From NCBI RefSeq assembly GCF_011044495.1, contig NZ_CP049143.1, positions 1,674,001 through 1,738,000 on the forward strand: DNA of 64,000 nt, read 5' to 3'. This DNA is from Roseimicrobium sp. ORNL1 (GTDB lineage Bacteria > Verrucomicrobiota > Verrucomicrobiia > Verrucomicrobiales > Verrucomicrobiaceae). Positions 7,960 to 16,240 of this stretch are shown in pieces. The position numbers and the translations under genes were made by a program. Numbering within the stretch: position 1 is the first letter of the stretch; every line of letters starts with the position of its first letter. The notes below the pieces were generated by a model. That model made no database searches. It saw nothing but the letters and a program-made list of their open reading frames with translations, and had not been told where the DNA came from.

Positions 7960-9212
7960 AGATCGAGCTCATCAACACCGGCACGGAGCTGCTGATTGGT
8001 GACGTGATCAATACCAACGCAGCCTGGCTGGGGCAGAAGCTCGCCGAGCTGGGTCTCGCCGTGGAGCGCTCCACCGTGGTGCCGGATGGCATGGCCATTC
8101 AGCACGCGCTGGATGAAGCCTGCCGTCGCTCGGATGTGGTGATCGTGACGGGTGGGCTGGGACCCACCTCGGACGACGTGTCTCGAGAAGCGGCTTCCGC
8201 CGTGCTCGGGCTGGCCATCCAGGTGAGTGACGCGATTCTGACCCAGCTTACCGAGTTCTTCGCCAAGCGCGGCAAGCCGGTGAATGAGCACAACAAACGG
8301 CAGGCCATGGTCCCGCATGGCGGTATCACCCTGCCCAATCCTCATGGCACGGCGCCCGGCGTCTTTCTTCCGGCGGCTCTGGGTCAGAGCCGGGGATTGA
8401 ACTGTGCCGTCTTCCTGCTGCCCGGTCCTCCTCGTGAGCTCAAGCCCATGATGGAGAATGAAGTGGTGCCCCGCCTGAAGGAGATGCTGCCGGGTGGGGA
8501 GGACCGCGTGTGCCGGTACTTCAACTTCACCGGCCTCGGCGAGTCGGACATTTCGATGGCCTTGCAAGATGGCCTGGAAGCGATTGGCGGGCTGGAGATC
8601 GGTTACTGTCTCGGGAAGGGAGACGTGGATGTCCGTCTTTCAGGCCCGGCCGCGGCGATTGAGCAGGCCGGCGTGCTGTGCCGCGAAAAGCTCGGTGAGT
8701 ATCTGATTTCCGATGATCGCCGACTCGTGGAGGAGGTCTGTGTGGCCATGCTTGCAGAGAAAGGTCAGTGGGTGGCCACTGCGGAGAGCTGCACAGGCGG
8801 CTTCATCGCCCACCGGCTGACGAACGTGAGCGGCGCCTCCAAGGTGCTCGGGCACGGATTTGTGACGTATGCCAACGAGGCCAAGACCCAGCATCTGGGC
8901 GTGCCGGCCGCACTCATCGCGGCCCATGGCGCTGTGAGTGAGGAGGTGGCGGCAGCCATGGCAGAAGGCTGCCTGCGCGTGAGCGGGGCGGACCACGCCG
9001 TGGCGGTGACCGGGATCGCCGGTCCCACCGGGGGCACGCCTGACAAGCCCACGGGCACTGTCTTCATCGCGCTGGCGTCCAAGGGACAGCCGGTGGAGGT
9101 GCAGAAACGGTGGTTCAGCGGCGAGCGGGAGCGGTTCAAGATCCTGACCAGCCAGACGGCCCTGGACTTCCTGCGCCGCCGCCTGTGCGGGTATGGCTTG
9201 CCGACGGCCTGA
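7956..9212 (+). CDS. cinA: CinA-like protein (competence/damage-inducible protein A)
   Basis: 418 aa from the ATG at 7956, which overlaps the rsfS stop. The N-terminal MoCF-like domain begins MKIELINTGTELLIGDVINTN and carries the VTGGLGPTSDDVSREA motif; in this family it acts as ADP-ribose pyrophosphatase (COG1058). The C-terminal domain (about 255-415) is the PncC-type NMN deamidase, with VATAESCTGGFIAHRLT and VAVTGIAGPTGGTPDKPTGTVF. Both domains are complete, so a bifunctional NAD-recycling enzyme is expected. Translational coupling with rsfS is a local feature. Confidence 0.93.
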   Translation: MKIELINTGTELLIGDVINTNAAWLGQKLAELGLAVERSTVVPDGMAIQHALDEACRRSDVVIVTGGLGPTSDDVSREAASAVLGLAIQVSDAILTQLTEFFAKRGKPVNEHNKRQAMVPHGGITLPNPHGTAPGVFLPAALGQSRGLNCAVFLLPGPPRELKPMMENEVVPRLKEMLPGGEDRVCRYFNFTGLGESDISMALQDGLEAIGGLEIGYCLGKGDVDVRLSGPAAAIEQAGVLCREKLGEYLISDDRRLVEEVCVAMLAEKGQWVATAESCTGGFIAHRLTNVSGASKVLGHGFVTYANEAKTQHLGVPAALIAAHGAVSEEVAAAMAEGCLRVSGADHAVAVTGIAGPTGGTPDKPTGTVFIALASKGQPVEVQKRWFSGERERFKILTSQTALDFLRRRLCGYGLPTA

Positions 9213-9224
9213 ATTTCTGCCACA

Positions 9225-11327
9225 GTGTTTTCCCGTATTTATTTCGGGAGGACTCCCCCCATCCGTTTCCGCATGTCTGCTGCTGTGCCGCGCCTGAACT
9301 TCCGTCGTCCCCTTGCCCGCATGGCGTGGCTGGGTGGTGCGCTGGCCATTACTATTTCCACTTCTGCCCTGCTGGCCGATGTTGCCACTGGTATATCAAA
9401 GAAGGAAAAGGAACGGGATCGCCGCGACAAAGACGAGAAGCGGAAGGAGACGTCCTATCTGCCTGAAGGTCGCTCGCTTACCACAGGATTCGTTGCCGGT
9501 CAGTCGATTGATATAGAGCTCAGCGCTGCGGCGGGTACCGCCCGGCAGGTGGAGTTCCTCATTCGTCAGGCGCCACAGAATGGTACTCTGTCCCCGCTCC
9601 GGCCGCACCCGTCGGACTCGAGCAAGGTGATGGTCACCTACCAGCACGGCTCTGCACAAGGACCGCTCTCGGACAGCTTCACCTTTGCCTGCCGTGTGTC
9701 GGACGGAAGCTGGTCTGCCCCTGCCACCGTTACCTTGGTAGGCCAGCGGATGGAGCCGAAGATCGAGATCGTGGAAAACCCTTCTTTTGGGAGAATTTTT
9801 ACCGGTCAGGAGAAGGTGGGCAAGGTGATGGTGAGAAATGCGGGCAGCTCTCCCCTGTACACTGATCTTGTGTGGCAGGAGCCGTGGGTGGGCCCGACGA
9901 GTCTGAAGGTGCCAGTGGGTGGCATTGAGGAGTTCCTTGTGATCTTCCGGCCGACCAAGGCTGGTGAGTACCGTCAGGACATGGTGCTCCAGCCCGGCGT
10001 CGCATCCAGCCGCGTGATCCTGTACGGGGACAGCGTGCTTCCATTTTCCGTGAGCCCAAGCAGGGTGGATTTGGGATTCAAGGAAGCCGAGGGCCGGCGA
10101 GTTGGCTCGATTTCCCTGGTAAACGCGAGGGATGAAATCGTGCAGGCCGTGGTGATCCTGCCTGCGGGGCTACTGGGACCGTCCACCGTGGAGTTGGGAC
10201 CCTCGTCAAAAACCGAGATGCTCCTGTGGCTGCCCGAGGACCATGTGGAAAAATTTTCAGGCGAGGTCGTGATCAAGTCGGGACCTTCCACCGCCACAGT
10301 GGATGTGGAAGCCAAGCCCACGCCTGCTTTCATGAAGCTGGTGTCGCCCGGTGCTGGTGGCATTGACTTTGGAAAAGTCACCGGGAAAACAAATCCCACC
10401 TATGACGTGGTGGTGGAGAATCGTGGTGGTGAAGCGCTCGTTCTGGAAGCGAAGACCATTCCACCCTTCGCGTTGGACAGCCCGGGTGGCGCCATCAGTA
10501 TCGAGCCCAGACAGCGGAGAACCTTCAAGGTATCCCTGCGGGCGGACCGACCTGGCTTGCAGACCGGTCATGTGGAGTTCCTCAGTGGGACAGGCCGCAT
10601 CACGGTGCCCCTGCGTGTGGACGTGCAGGAGTCCAAGGGACAAATGCCTCTGGCCTCCTCAGCCGGGACCGCGCACAAACCTCAATCGGCGATCTCTGAG
10701 GTGCGCCCGGCTCCGATCTCTTCGCCCCGCCCCGCGAACTCGGTCAGCGCGGCTTCCAACAGCAACAATACTTCCGCTTCCTCGCACGAAGCCACTGAGG
10801 AGACCGACGTCACACCCAGAGGCCGCACGGAGACGGCAGTGCTCGCCTTGCTGGCCATGAAGGGTATGCCGATGCCCAAGGACTCGGTGAATCCCTACCT
10901 GGATCAGGCAAGTGAAGTGGAGATCCTTGGTCGCGACTCTTCATCCATCGCGCTGGCGTGGAAAAAGCCCTCCGTGGTGCCCTCCGGCTGGACGATCGAG
11001 TTCGCCAGCATGGTCTACCACCAGGATCTCAACACTTTCGTCAAGGTATGGAAGCAGTACCCCAACTGGAAGCCTGAGGACGCGGGAAGCGACAAGGTCG
11101 GTATTCGGTTGTTTGGTCTGCGTCCGGCGGAGCAGTATGAGCTGCGCATCTTGGGGGTGGATCGCGAGGGCAAGTTCTCGAAGCCTTCGGCAACGGTGTT
11201 CACGTCCACCTCCGATGCCTGGCGTGTGCCCGCCTGGGCCTGGCGTCTGATGATCGTGAGTGCGCTGGGCTTGGTGGGGTATGTACTCTTCCGTGTGCGA
11301 CGCGGAGACTTCCTCGTAGAGGCGTGA
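9225..11327 (+). CDS. Large secreted, membrane-anchored protein with Ig-like/ASPM-SPD2-type repeats
   Basis: 700 aa from a GTG; an ATG at 9273 (MSAAVPRLNF) is an equally good start. An N-terminal hydrophobic stretch (WLGGALAITISTSALLA) looks like a signal peptide. It is followed by a highly charged KEKERDRRDKDEKRK segment, then several beta-sandwich-like units with EIVENPSFGRIFTGQEKVGKV, VSPSRVDLGF, and GGIDFGKVTGKTNPTYDVVVENRGG. These resemble ASPM-SPD2-Hydin/choice-of-anchor-D domains. A Ser/Asn-rich linker (about 475-530), a fibronectin-III-like unit and a C-terminal membrane helix (WRLMIVSALGLVGYVLF) plus a basic tail complete it. An envelope structural or adhesive role is plausible; the function is unknown. 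Confidence 0.75.
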   Translation: MFSRIYFGRTPPIRFRMSAAVPRLNFRRPLARMAWLGGALAITISTSALLADVATGISKKEKERDRRDKDEKRKETSYLPEGRSLTTGFVAGQSIDIELSAAAGTARQVEFLIRQAPQNGTLSPLRPHPSDSSKVMVTYQHGSAQGPLSDSFTFACRVSDGSWSAPATVTLVGQRMEPKIEIVENPSFGRIFTGQEKVGKVMVRNAGSSPLYTDLVWQEPWVGPTSLKVPVGGIEEFLVIFRPTKAGEYRQDMVLQPGVASSRVILYGDSVLPFSVSPSRVDLGFKEAEGRRVGSISLVNARDEIVQAVVILPAGLLGPSTVELGPSSKTEMLLWLPEDHVEKFSGEVVIKSGPSTATVDVEAKPTPAFMKLVSPGAGGIDFGKVTGKTNPTYDVVVENRGGEALVLEAKTIPPFALDSPGGAISIEPRQRRTFKVSLRADRPGLQTGHVEFLSGTGRITVPLRVDVQESKGQMPLASSAGTAHKPQSAISEVRPAPISSPRPANSVSAASNSNNTSASSHEATEETDVTPRGRTETAVLALLAMKGMPMPKDSVNPYLDQASEVEILGRDSSSIALAWKKPSVVPSGWTIEFASMVYHQDLNTFVKVWKQYPNWKPEDAGSDKVGIRLFGLRPAEQYELRILGVDREGKFSKPSATVFTSTSDAWRVPAWAWRLMIVSALGLVGYVLFRVRRGDFLVEA

Positions 11328-11449
11328 GACGCCAGCCTCACTGGCGAGCCGGCTGCTCTGGCCGCTGAGCGCGAGTCTGGATTTCACCACATGCCGGGTT
11401 GCGCGCGGGTAAACCACTGTTCATGGTGGCCGCTCTCTCCTGACTGCCC

Positions 11450-12406
11450 ATGACACCTCCTCTCCGCTTCCAGCCCCTGTACCAGACACGCGTCTGGGGT
11501 GGCCGACGGCTTGAAACCGTGCTGAAGCGTGAGCTGCCGGACGAACAGCCGTACGGTGAAAGCTGGGAGCTGTGTGACCGCGCGGAATTCCAGAGCAAGG
11601 TGGTGGATGGCAGGTACAAGGGAATGAGCCTGCACGATCTGTGGATGCACCACCGCGTGGACATCTTCGGCTCGCGCTACGCGAGTCATCCCGCCACACG
11701 ATTTCCCATCCTGCTGAAGGTCCTGGATTGTGAAGAGGTGCTGTCCCTGCAGGTGCATCCGCCAGCCTCCATCGCAGCCTCACTTGATGGAGAACCGAAG
11801 ACGGAGATGTGGCACGTGATGGATGCAAGTCCCCAAGCAGCCATCTACGCGGGGCTGAAGCGTGGTGTCACGAGGGATGACTTTGTGCGTGCCCTGGAGG
11901 AGGGGAGCGTCGCAGATCTGGTGCATCAGGTGCATCCGAAGGTGGGCCAGTTCATGTTTGTGGAGAGCGGCAGACTCCACGCGTTGGGAGCTGGATTGCT
12001 GGTCTATGAAATCCAGCAGAACAGCGATACGACTTACCGCGTGTTCGACTGGAATCGGGTGGGATTGGACGGCAAGCCGCGCGCCCTGCATGTGCAGGAA
12101 TCCCTTGCCTGCATCGACTTTGACGATGCCGAGCCATCTCTGCAGCAGCCTGGCCCGGATGGCGGTCTGGTCACGTGCCCGTGGTTTGATGTGAGACGCT
12201 CCACCCTGCCTGCGGGAGAACGCGTGGAACTGGCCAACTCCGAAGACTTCGTCTGTATCGCGGTCCTTCGCGGTGACATCAATTTGGGTGAAGGAAAAGC
12301 CGGTGCGGGTGCACTTCTTCTGCTGCCGCCTGCCACCGCGGATGCTGCTGCACGGACAGTCGCGGCGGTTTCCGATGCCGAATGGCTGGAGATCAGGCTT
12401 CCCTGA
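11450..12406 (+). CDS. manA: Mannose-6-phosphate isomerase, class I
   Basis: 318 aa, the usual length for short bacterial type I PMIs. Signature segments are RVWGGRRL near the N terminus, YGESWELCDR, the metal-site region SLQVHPP with KTEMWHVMDA, and FVESGRLHALGAGLLVYEIQQNSDTTYRVFDW. These supply the zinc ligands (Gln/His/Glu/His) of the cupin fold. It interconverts fructose-6-phosphate and mannose-6-phosphate, feeding GDP-mannose and glycan synthesis. It stands between the large surface protein and a thermonuclease gene on the same strand without close coupling. Confidence 0.93.
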   Translation: MTPPLRFQPLYQTRVWGGRRLETVLKRELPDEQPYGESWELCDRAEFQSKVVDGRYKGMSLHDLWMHHRVDIFGSRYASHPATRFPILLKVLDCEEVLSLQVHPPASIAASLDGEPKTEMWHVMDASPQAAIYAGLKRGVTRDDFVRALEEGSVADLVHQVHPKVGQFMFVESGRLHALGAGLLVYEIQQNSDTTYRVFDWNRVGLDGKPRALHVQESLACIDFDDAEPSLQQPGPDGGLVTCPWFDVRRSTLPAGERVELANSEDFVCIAVLRGDINLGEGKAGAGALLLLPPATADAAARTVAAVSDAEWLEIRLP

Positions 12407-12453
12407 GGCAGTGGTATTCTGTATTACACCCTATCATCTTCACTATTTCTTTC

Positions 12454-13008
12454 ATGCATCGATCGCTGGCGAAGCACGTGCTGTTGTTGCTCATCATCGT
12501 CTGGTCCGCCGGATGTGAAGGGCTGGCGCCCCATCCGGGAACGACGTCTCAGCGACGAACACCGGGCGTGGAGAGGTCTGCTCCTCCCCGTGCGATCGTG
12601 CGACCGGCCGCGCGACACCGTGTTGTGAAGGTGCATGACGGCGACAGCGTGACGCTCCTCTCCGATGGTGTGCAATATAAAGCGCGCCTGTCCGGGATTG
12701 ATGCGCCGGAACTGCGGCAGGAGTTCGGACTTCATGCGAAAGCAACCCTTGTGGCAATGGTCGAGGGAAGGGTGGTAACCTTCACCGACAGCGGCCTGGA
12801 CCGTTATCACCGCACCCTCGTGCGCCTGCACGTGGAGGGAATGGATGTGAATGCGGAGATGGTGCGGCGCGGCATGGCCTGGAAATACAGCGCCTATACC
12901 CGTGATCCTGTCCTTACTTCCGCTGAACAGGAAGCGCGCCAGTTCCACCGGGGACTCTGGTCGCAAGCCAATCCTGTGCCTCCATGGGAATGGAGACACG
13001 CGCGGTAG
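12454..13008 (+). CDS. Thermonuclease-family (SNase-like) lipoprotein
   Basis: About 184 aa from ATG 12454; an in-frame ATG at 12382 lies inside manA and is rejected. A lipoprotein signal peptide ends at the lipobox WSAGC. The nuclease domain (about residues 60-180) contains VVKVHDGDSVTLL, ARLSGIDAPELRQEFG and YHRTLVRLHV. These supply the Asp, Arg, Glu and Arg active-site positions of the staphylococcal nuclease fold. A membrane-tethered nuclease that degrades extracellular DNA or RNA is likely. The start lies 47 bases after the manA stop. Confidence 0.88.
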   Translation: MHRSLAKHVLLLLIIVWSAGCEGLAPHPGTTSQRRTPGVERSAPPRAIVRPAARHRVVKVHDGDSVTLLSDGVQYKARLSGIDAPELRQEFGLHAKATLVAMVEGRVVTFTDSGLDRYHRTLVRLHVEGMDVNAEMVRRGMAWKYSAYTRDPVLTSAEQEARQFHRGLWSQANPVPPWEWRHAR

Positions 13009-13046
13009 GGGTCGTGTTTTTTCCCTGAGAACGGGCAGCGGGTATG

Positions 13047-13244
13047 CTAGTGCGATACCTGCCCGTGCTCGGACTGATCGCGCGACATGCGGCGCAGTTC
13101 TTCGTAGGCGAGTTTGCGGTCGTCATCGGTGACCCGGGAATGGCCGTGGCGCTTGGCCACTTCCGCTGCGCGGACTTCAATGGGATCGGGGCTGCCGGGT
13201 TTGGGTACGGTATCGCGGACGATCGGTTCTGCTTCAGCTGGCAT
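13047..13244 (-). CDS. Small hypothetical protein (DUF2934-like helix)
   Basis: 65 aa and highly charged: a Pro-rich start (MPAEAEPIVRDTVPKPGSPDP) followed by a helical segment EVRAAEVAKRHGHSRVTDDDRKLAYEELRR. The latter faintly resembles DUF2934-type small proteins. No ribosome binding site is obvious. Codon choice and composition are gene-like, and no better frame overlaps it. Function unknown. Confidence 0.5.
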   Translation of the reverse strand: MPAEAEPIVRDTVPKPGSPDPIEVRAAEVAKRHGHSRVTDDDRKLAYEELRRMSRDQSEHGQVSH

Positions 13245-13351
13245 GGTGATGTGGGGAAGGATGAGGATTGAGGTGAAATGCTCTGCCCGGAGCAGGCAGT
13301 GCGCCCTTCAGCGCGCTGCCGTCACCGGGCAGGATTGAGATAAATGGAGGA

Positions 13352-13855
13352 CTACTTCTGGAGGCGTTTGATGTGCTCAAGGTGACCTTCAATGGTTGGA
13401 AGGTTCTTTGAGGCGAAAGCCTTTACCTCGCCATCCTTGGCGTTTTCCGCAGCGTCCTTGAAGTTCTTCACGGACTTTTCATGCCCGTCCTTCATGGCTT
13501 CGAGGAACTGCTTGTCGAACTCTTCGCCGCTGTACTTCTCGAGATCCTTCACCGTGTCTGCGCCCTTCGGAGCGATGACGGATGAAAGCTGTGCGCCCTT
13601 GGTGCTGGCGAGGGCCGTGAGGCCTTCATTGAGCATCGTATGATCCTTGATCATCGTTTCAGCCAGCGCCTTCACCTCAGCGCGGGTGGCCTTCTGTGCG
13701 CCGAGCTCGGCCACCTTGACTTCGGTCATGCCGCTTTCGGCAGCCATCTTGACGAATTTCTCATCTGAGGCGTTCAGCGAGCTGGGATCCTTGGCGTTTA
13801 CGAAGAACGCAGCAGCGAGCGAAAGGCAGGCGATGGAGATAGCTTTAAGTTTCAT
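13352..13855 (-). CDS. DUF4142-domain secreted protein
   Basis: 167 aa. Signal peptide MKLKAISIACLSLAAAFFVNA, with cleavage probably after VNA. The mature part is a helical DUF4142 domain: SDEKFVKMAAESGMTEVKVAELGAQKA, VKALAETMIKDHTMLNEGL, FLEAMKDGHEKSVKNF, and a final EGHLEHIKRLQ. The D-H and E-H pairs are typical of this ferritin-like predicted four-helix family, found in many Gram-negative periplasms. The precise role is unknown; stress-related roles are suggested for relatives. No operon partner is evident. Confidence 0.88.
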   Translation of the reverse strand: MKLKAISIACLSLAAAFFVNAKDPSSLNASDEKFVKMAAESGMTEVKVAELGAQKATRAEVKALAETMIKDHTMLNEGLTALASTKGAQLSSVIAPKGADTVKDLEKYSGEEFDKQFLEAMKDGHEKSVKNFKDAAENAKDGEVKAFASKNLPTIEGHLEHIKRLQK

Positions 13856-13976
13856 GGATTGAGTTGGTTTGGGGTTACTGAGGCGTATCGCGACCCTTTC
13901 TGGAAGTGGATGCGTTTGCGGGAGCGACAGCCCGTTTTTGGGGCGATTTCCCTATCGCTGAGGGCAATCTGCACGA

Positions 13977-14189
13977 CTAGAACGTCGCTGCGGTAAGACC
14001 AACGCGGCCACGCTGAAGCATCACATCGTGGAGGGGAGAACCCGGATCATTGGAGGCCGGGGAGGGTTCATCGAAAAAGCGTACTTCATCCCGTTGCATG
14101 GCGATGGAGGGGTGTGAGCCTGAGCCGGTGTCGACAGTGCTGCAGCTCGCGAAGACGAAAGGAAGGGCGAGAAGGAAAAGGTGTTTCAT
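13977..14189 (-). CDS. Small lipoprotein, paralogue 1
   Basis: 70 aa with a lipoprotein signal (MKHLFLLALPFVFASC, Cys 16). The mature part has the pattern MQRDEVRFFDEPSP, N-PGSPL, QRGRVGL and an ATF end. The next minus-strand gene upstream (14548-14760) has exactly the same length and the same pattern, so the two are diverged tandem paralogues. Both carry GAATCGGC and GCAAATGGATG boxes upstream of the start. The family is not one I recognise. The function is unknown, with probable attachment to an envelope membrane. Confidence 0.7.
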   Translation of the reverse strand: MKHLFLLALPFVFASCSTVDTGSGSHPSIAMQRDEVRFFDEPSPASNDPGSPLHDVMLQRGRVGLTAATF

Positions 14190-14547
14190 ATGCGTGATTG
14201 GTGAAGTGGGCTTTTACCGGGAATCGGCACGCTCAATGCAAATGGATGGGCAACATGCATTCAGGCTCGGGGCCCATGACGTGAATGCTCCCGCGTCCGA
14301 CAAGTGCGCGGTGGAACATTGTCGTACTCCCCCAAGTTCCAGCTACTCGAGCGGTAGGGGGCACGTGGCTTATCCTGCTATCGCGAGGAAAAACTTTTCA
14401 GGCAAGAGTCGAACGCACAGACCCCCGTTCACGACGAGGAGTGCGACGCGATGAAGAAGCCGGTGTCGACGGAGGCGTGCACTGATGCGGTCACGCTGTT
14501 CGGCCCTGTCGCTGGCAATCCCTTGAAAACTGGTCTGGCGTTGAAAG
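14190..14547. other. Intergenic stretch between the two paralogous lipoprotein genes
   Basis: No credible gene, RNA or terminator is seen. The first 60 bases hold the upstream region of paralogue 1: a GAATCGGC box at 14221-14228 and GCAAATGGATG at 14238-14248, matching boxes upstream of paralogue 2. The remainder is unremarkable. Confidence 0.6.
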
Positions 14548-14760
14548 CTAAAAGGTCCTTACGGGAATGCCCACACGGCCCTGTTGGCGCTGCACCGAAT
14601 TCAATGGGGAGTTCGGGTTTTCAGAAAGGGGGGTGGGGTCATCAAAGGCGCGTGTCTCGCGGCGTTGCAGGGCTGTTGGCTCCGGCCTGTTGTGGTCGTG
14701 GGAAGCGCAGCCCGTGAAAACGAGAGTGAGGGTCAGAGTGAGGAGGAGACAGACTTTCAT
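14548..14760 (-). CDS. Small lipoprotein, paralogue 2
   Basis: 70 aa from the ATG at 14760 (MKVCLLLTLTLTLVFTGC, lipobox FTGC). In-frame ATGs at 14766 and 14802 exist, but the start chosen here gives exactly the length of paralogue 1 and leaves the shared upstream boxes outside the gene. The mature region (LQRRETRAFDDPTPLSENPNSPL, then QRQQGRVGIPVRTF) aligns end to end with the 13977-14189 product. The conserved core is R-E-R-FD-P-P-N-P-SPL-QRGRVG. No known domain is recognised. Confidence 0.7.
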   Translation of the reverse strand: MKVCLLLTLTLTLVFTGCASHDHNRPEPTALQRRETRAFDDPTPLSENPNSPLNSVQRQQGRVGIPVRTF

Positions 14761-14783
14761 GGGCATGATGGATTTCGATTTGA

Positions 14784-14813
14784 GAATCGGCCTGATATCC
14801 ACGCAAATGGATG
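14784..14813 (-). promoter_or_regulatory. Upstream boxes shared by the lipoprotein pair (copy 2)
   Basis: GAATCGGC (14784-14791) and GCAAATGGATG (14803-14813) match, in the same order, 14221-14228 and 14238-14248 upstream of the paralogue. The boxes are 11 and 9 bases apart respectively. Read on the minus strand they could be promoter or operator elements retained after duplication. Confidence 0.45.
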
Positions 14814-14938
14814 CGGGGAAAATACTGTCGCAGCGATGTTAACGCGAATGTCGGTACAACGCCATTGGTAAAATTGCCCGGCGGGAAGTCCAATGGCACG
14901 ACTAGCCGCGAGATTATGAGTGCCTCACACGGCTCTCT

Positions 14939-16240
14939 ATGAGACAGAATTCCCCCCGAGACCAGGAATCCCATACTGGATCCACTTTCGCAGCCCACCT
15001 GACCACCGCGATCGTCAGCGGCGTAACCACGGCCGTCCTTGCCCGGAACTTTTTCGAAAGCGAGAAGAAGGTGACGCACTCGATTGAGACGGACTATGGG
15101 GTGGAGGATCCCGACTTCCGCCGTACCATCAGCCACATGCTGGGGCCTCCCTTTGTGGGTGGCAACGACGTGAGAATCTACAACAACGGTGCGGAGATTT
15201 TCCCAGCCATGTTGCATGCCATCCGGATGGCTCAGCATTCAGTCACGTTTGAGAACTTTGTGTTCACCAGTGGTCGCGTGACCAGACAGTTCGCAGGCGC
15301 CTTTGCCGAGCGCGCCCTGGCGGGCGTGAAAGTTCACTTCCTTCAGGATGCCATGGGCTGCAATTGCATTCGCGGTGAGGAGTTCAACGTGATGAAGAAA
15401 GCCGGGGTCGAGGTGGAGGTGTTCCGTTACTTGAATCTCCGCTTCAACGAACGCACCCACCGCAAGCTGCTGGTGATCGATGGGAAGTTTGGCTTCATCG
15501 GCGGCGTGGGAATCTCCGATGACTGGGATGGTGATGCCGAACAGCCAACCCACTGGAGGGACACGCAGTACCTCGTCCGTGGGCCAGCGGTGGCTCAGAT
15601 GCAGCAGGCTTTCATGGACAACTGGATTCAGACGCGCGCCTGCGTGCTGCATGGGGATCGCTATTTCCCGCACGTCGAAAAGGAGAACGGAATGAACTGC
15701 CAGGTGTTCAAGAGTTCGTCATCCGAAGGAGCAGACAGTGCGCGCCTGCTCTTCATCTTTGCCATAGCTGCCGCGCGTCGCACCATTCGCATCGCCAATG
15801 CCTACTTCATTCCAGACGATCTCACCGTCCAGACTCTGGTGGAAGCTCGTGCACGGAATGTGGATGTGGAAGTGATCGTGCCGGGCGAACTCACCGATCA
15901 GCACCTCGTTCGCAAGGTGGGACGCGCTCGCTGGAAGAAGATGATCGAGGCAGGCATCAAGTTTTACGAGTACCAGCCTTCGCGCTTCCACTGCAAGTAC
16001 ATGATTGTCGATGAGTTCCTCTCATGCGTGGGCTCGTGCAATCTCGACAACCGCTCGCTGCGCCTGAATGAGGAGGCAAATCTCAATATCCTGGATCGTG
16101 ACTTTGCCCGGGAGCACCTGCAAATCTTTGAGCGGGACAAGGCCGACTCACGGAGAATCGGGCTCGACGAGTGGCGCTCCCGTCCTCTCGGCGAAAAGGT
16201 CGTGGGACTGTTGGGTTGCGCCCTGCGTTCCCAGTTGTGA
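14939..16240 (+). CDS. Phospholipase D-family protein, cardiolipin synthase-like
   Basis: 433 aa. Two HKD catalytic motifs are present: HRKLLVIDGKFGFIGG (about residues 178-193) and FHCKYMIVDEFLSCVGSCNLDNRSLRLNEE (about 350-380). These place the protein in the PLD superfamily with the spacing of bacterial cardiolipin synthases. A short hydrophobic stretch (HLTTAIVSGVTTAVLARNFF) near the N terminus may be a weak membrane anchor, unlike the two strong helices of ClsA; ClsB/ClsC-type enzymes are closer. The 3' end overlaps the convergent EEP gene by 93 bases. Cls-EEP neighbours recur in bacteria (general knowledge), suggesting joint phospholipid work. Confidence 0.88.
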   Translation: MRQNSPRDQESHTGSTFAAHLTTAIVSGVTTAVLARNFFESEKKVTHSIETDYGVEDPDFRRTISHMLGPPFVGGNDVRIYNNGAEIFPAMLHAIRMAQHSVTFENFVFTSGRVTRQFAGAFAERALAGVKVHFLQDAMGCNCIRGEEFNVMKKAGVEVEVFRYLNLRFNERTHRKLLVIDGKFGFIGGVGISDDWDGDAEQPTHWRDTQYLVRGPAVAQMQQAFMDNWIQTRACVLHGDRYFPHVEKENGMNCQVFKSSSSEGADSARLLFIFAIAAARRTIRIANAYFIPDDLTVQTLVEARARNVDVEVIVPGELTDQHLVRKVGRARWKKMIEAGIKFYEYQPSRFHCKYMIVDEFLSCVGSCNLDNRSLRLNEEANLNILDRDFAREHLQIFERDKADSRRIGLDEWRSRPLGEKVVGLLGCALRSQL

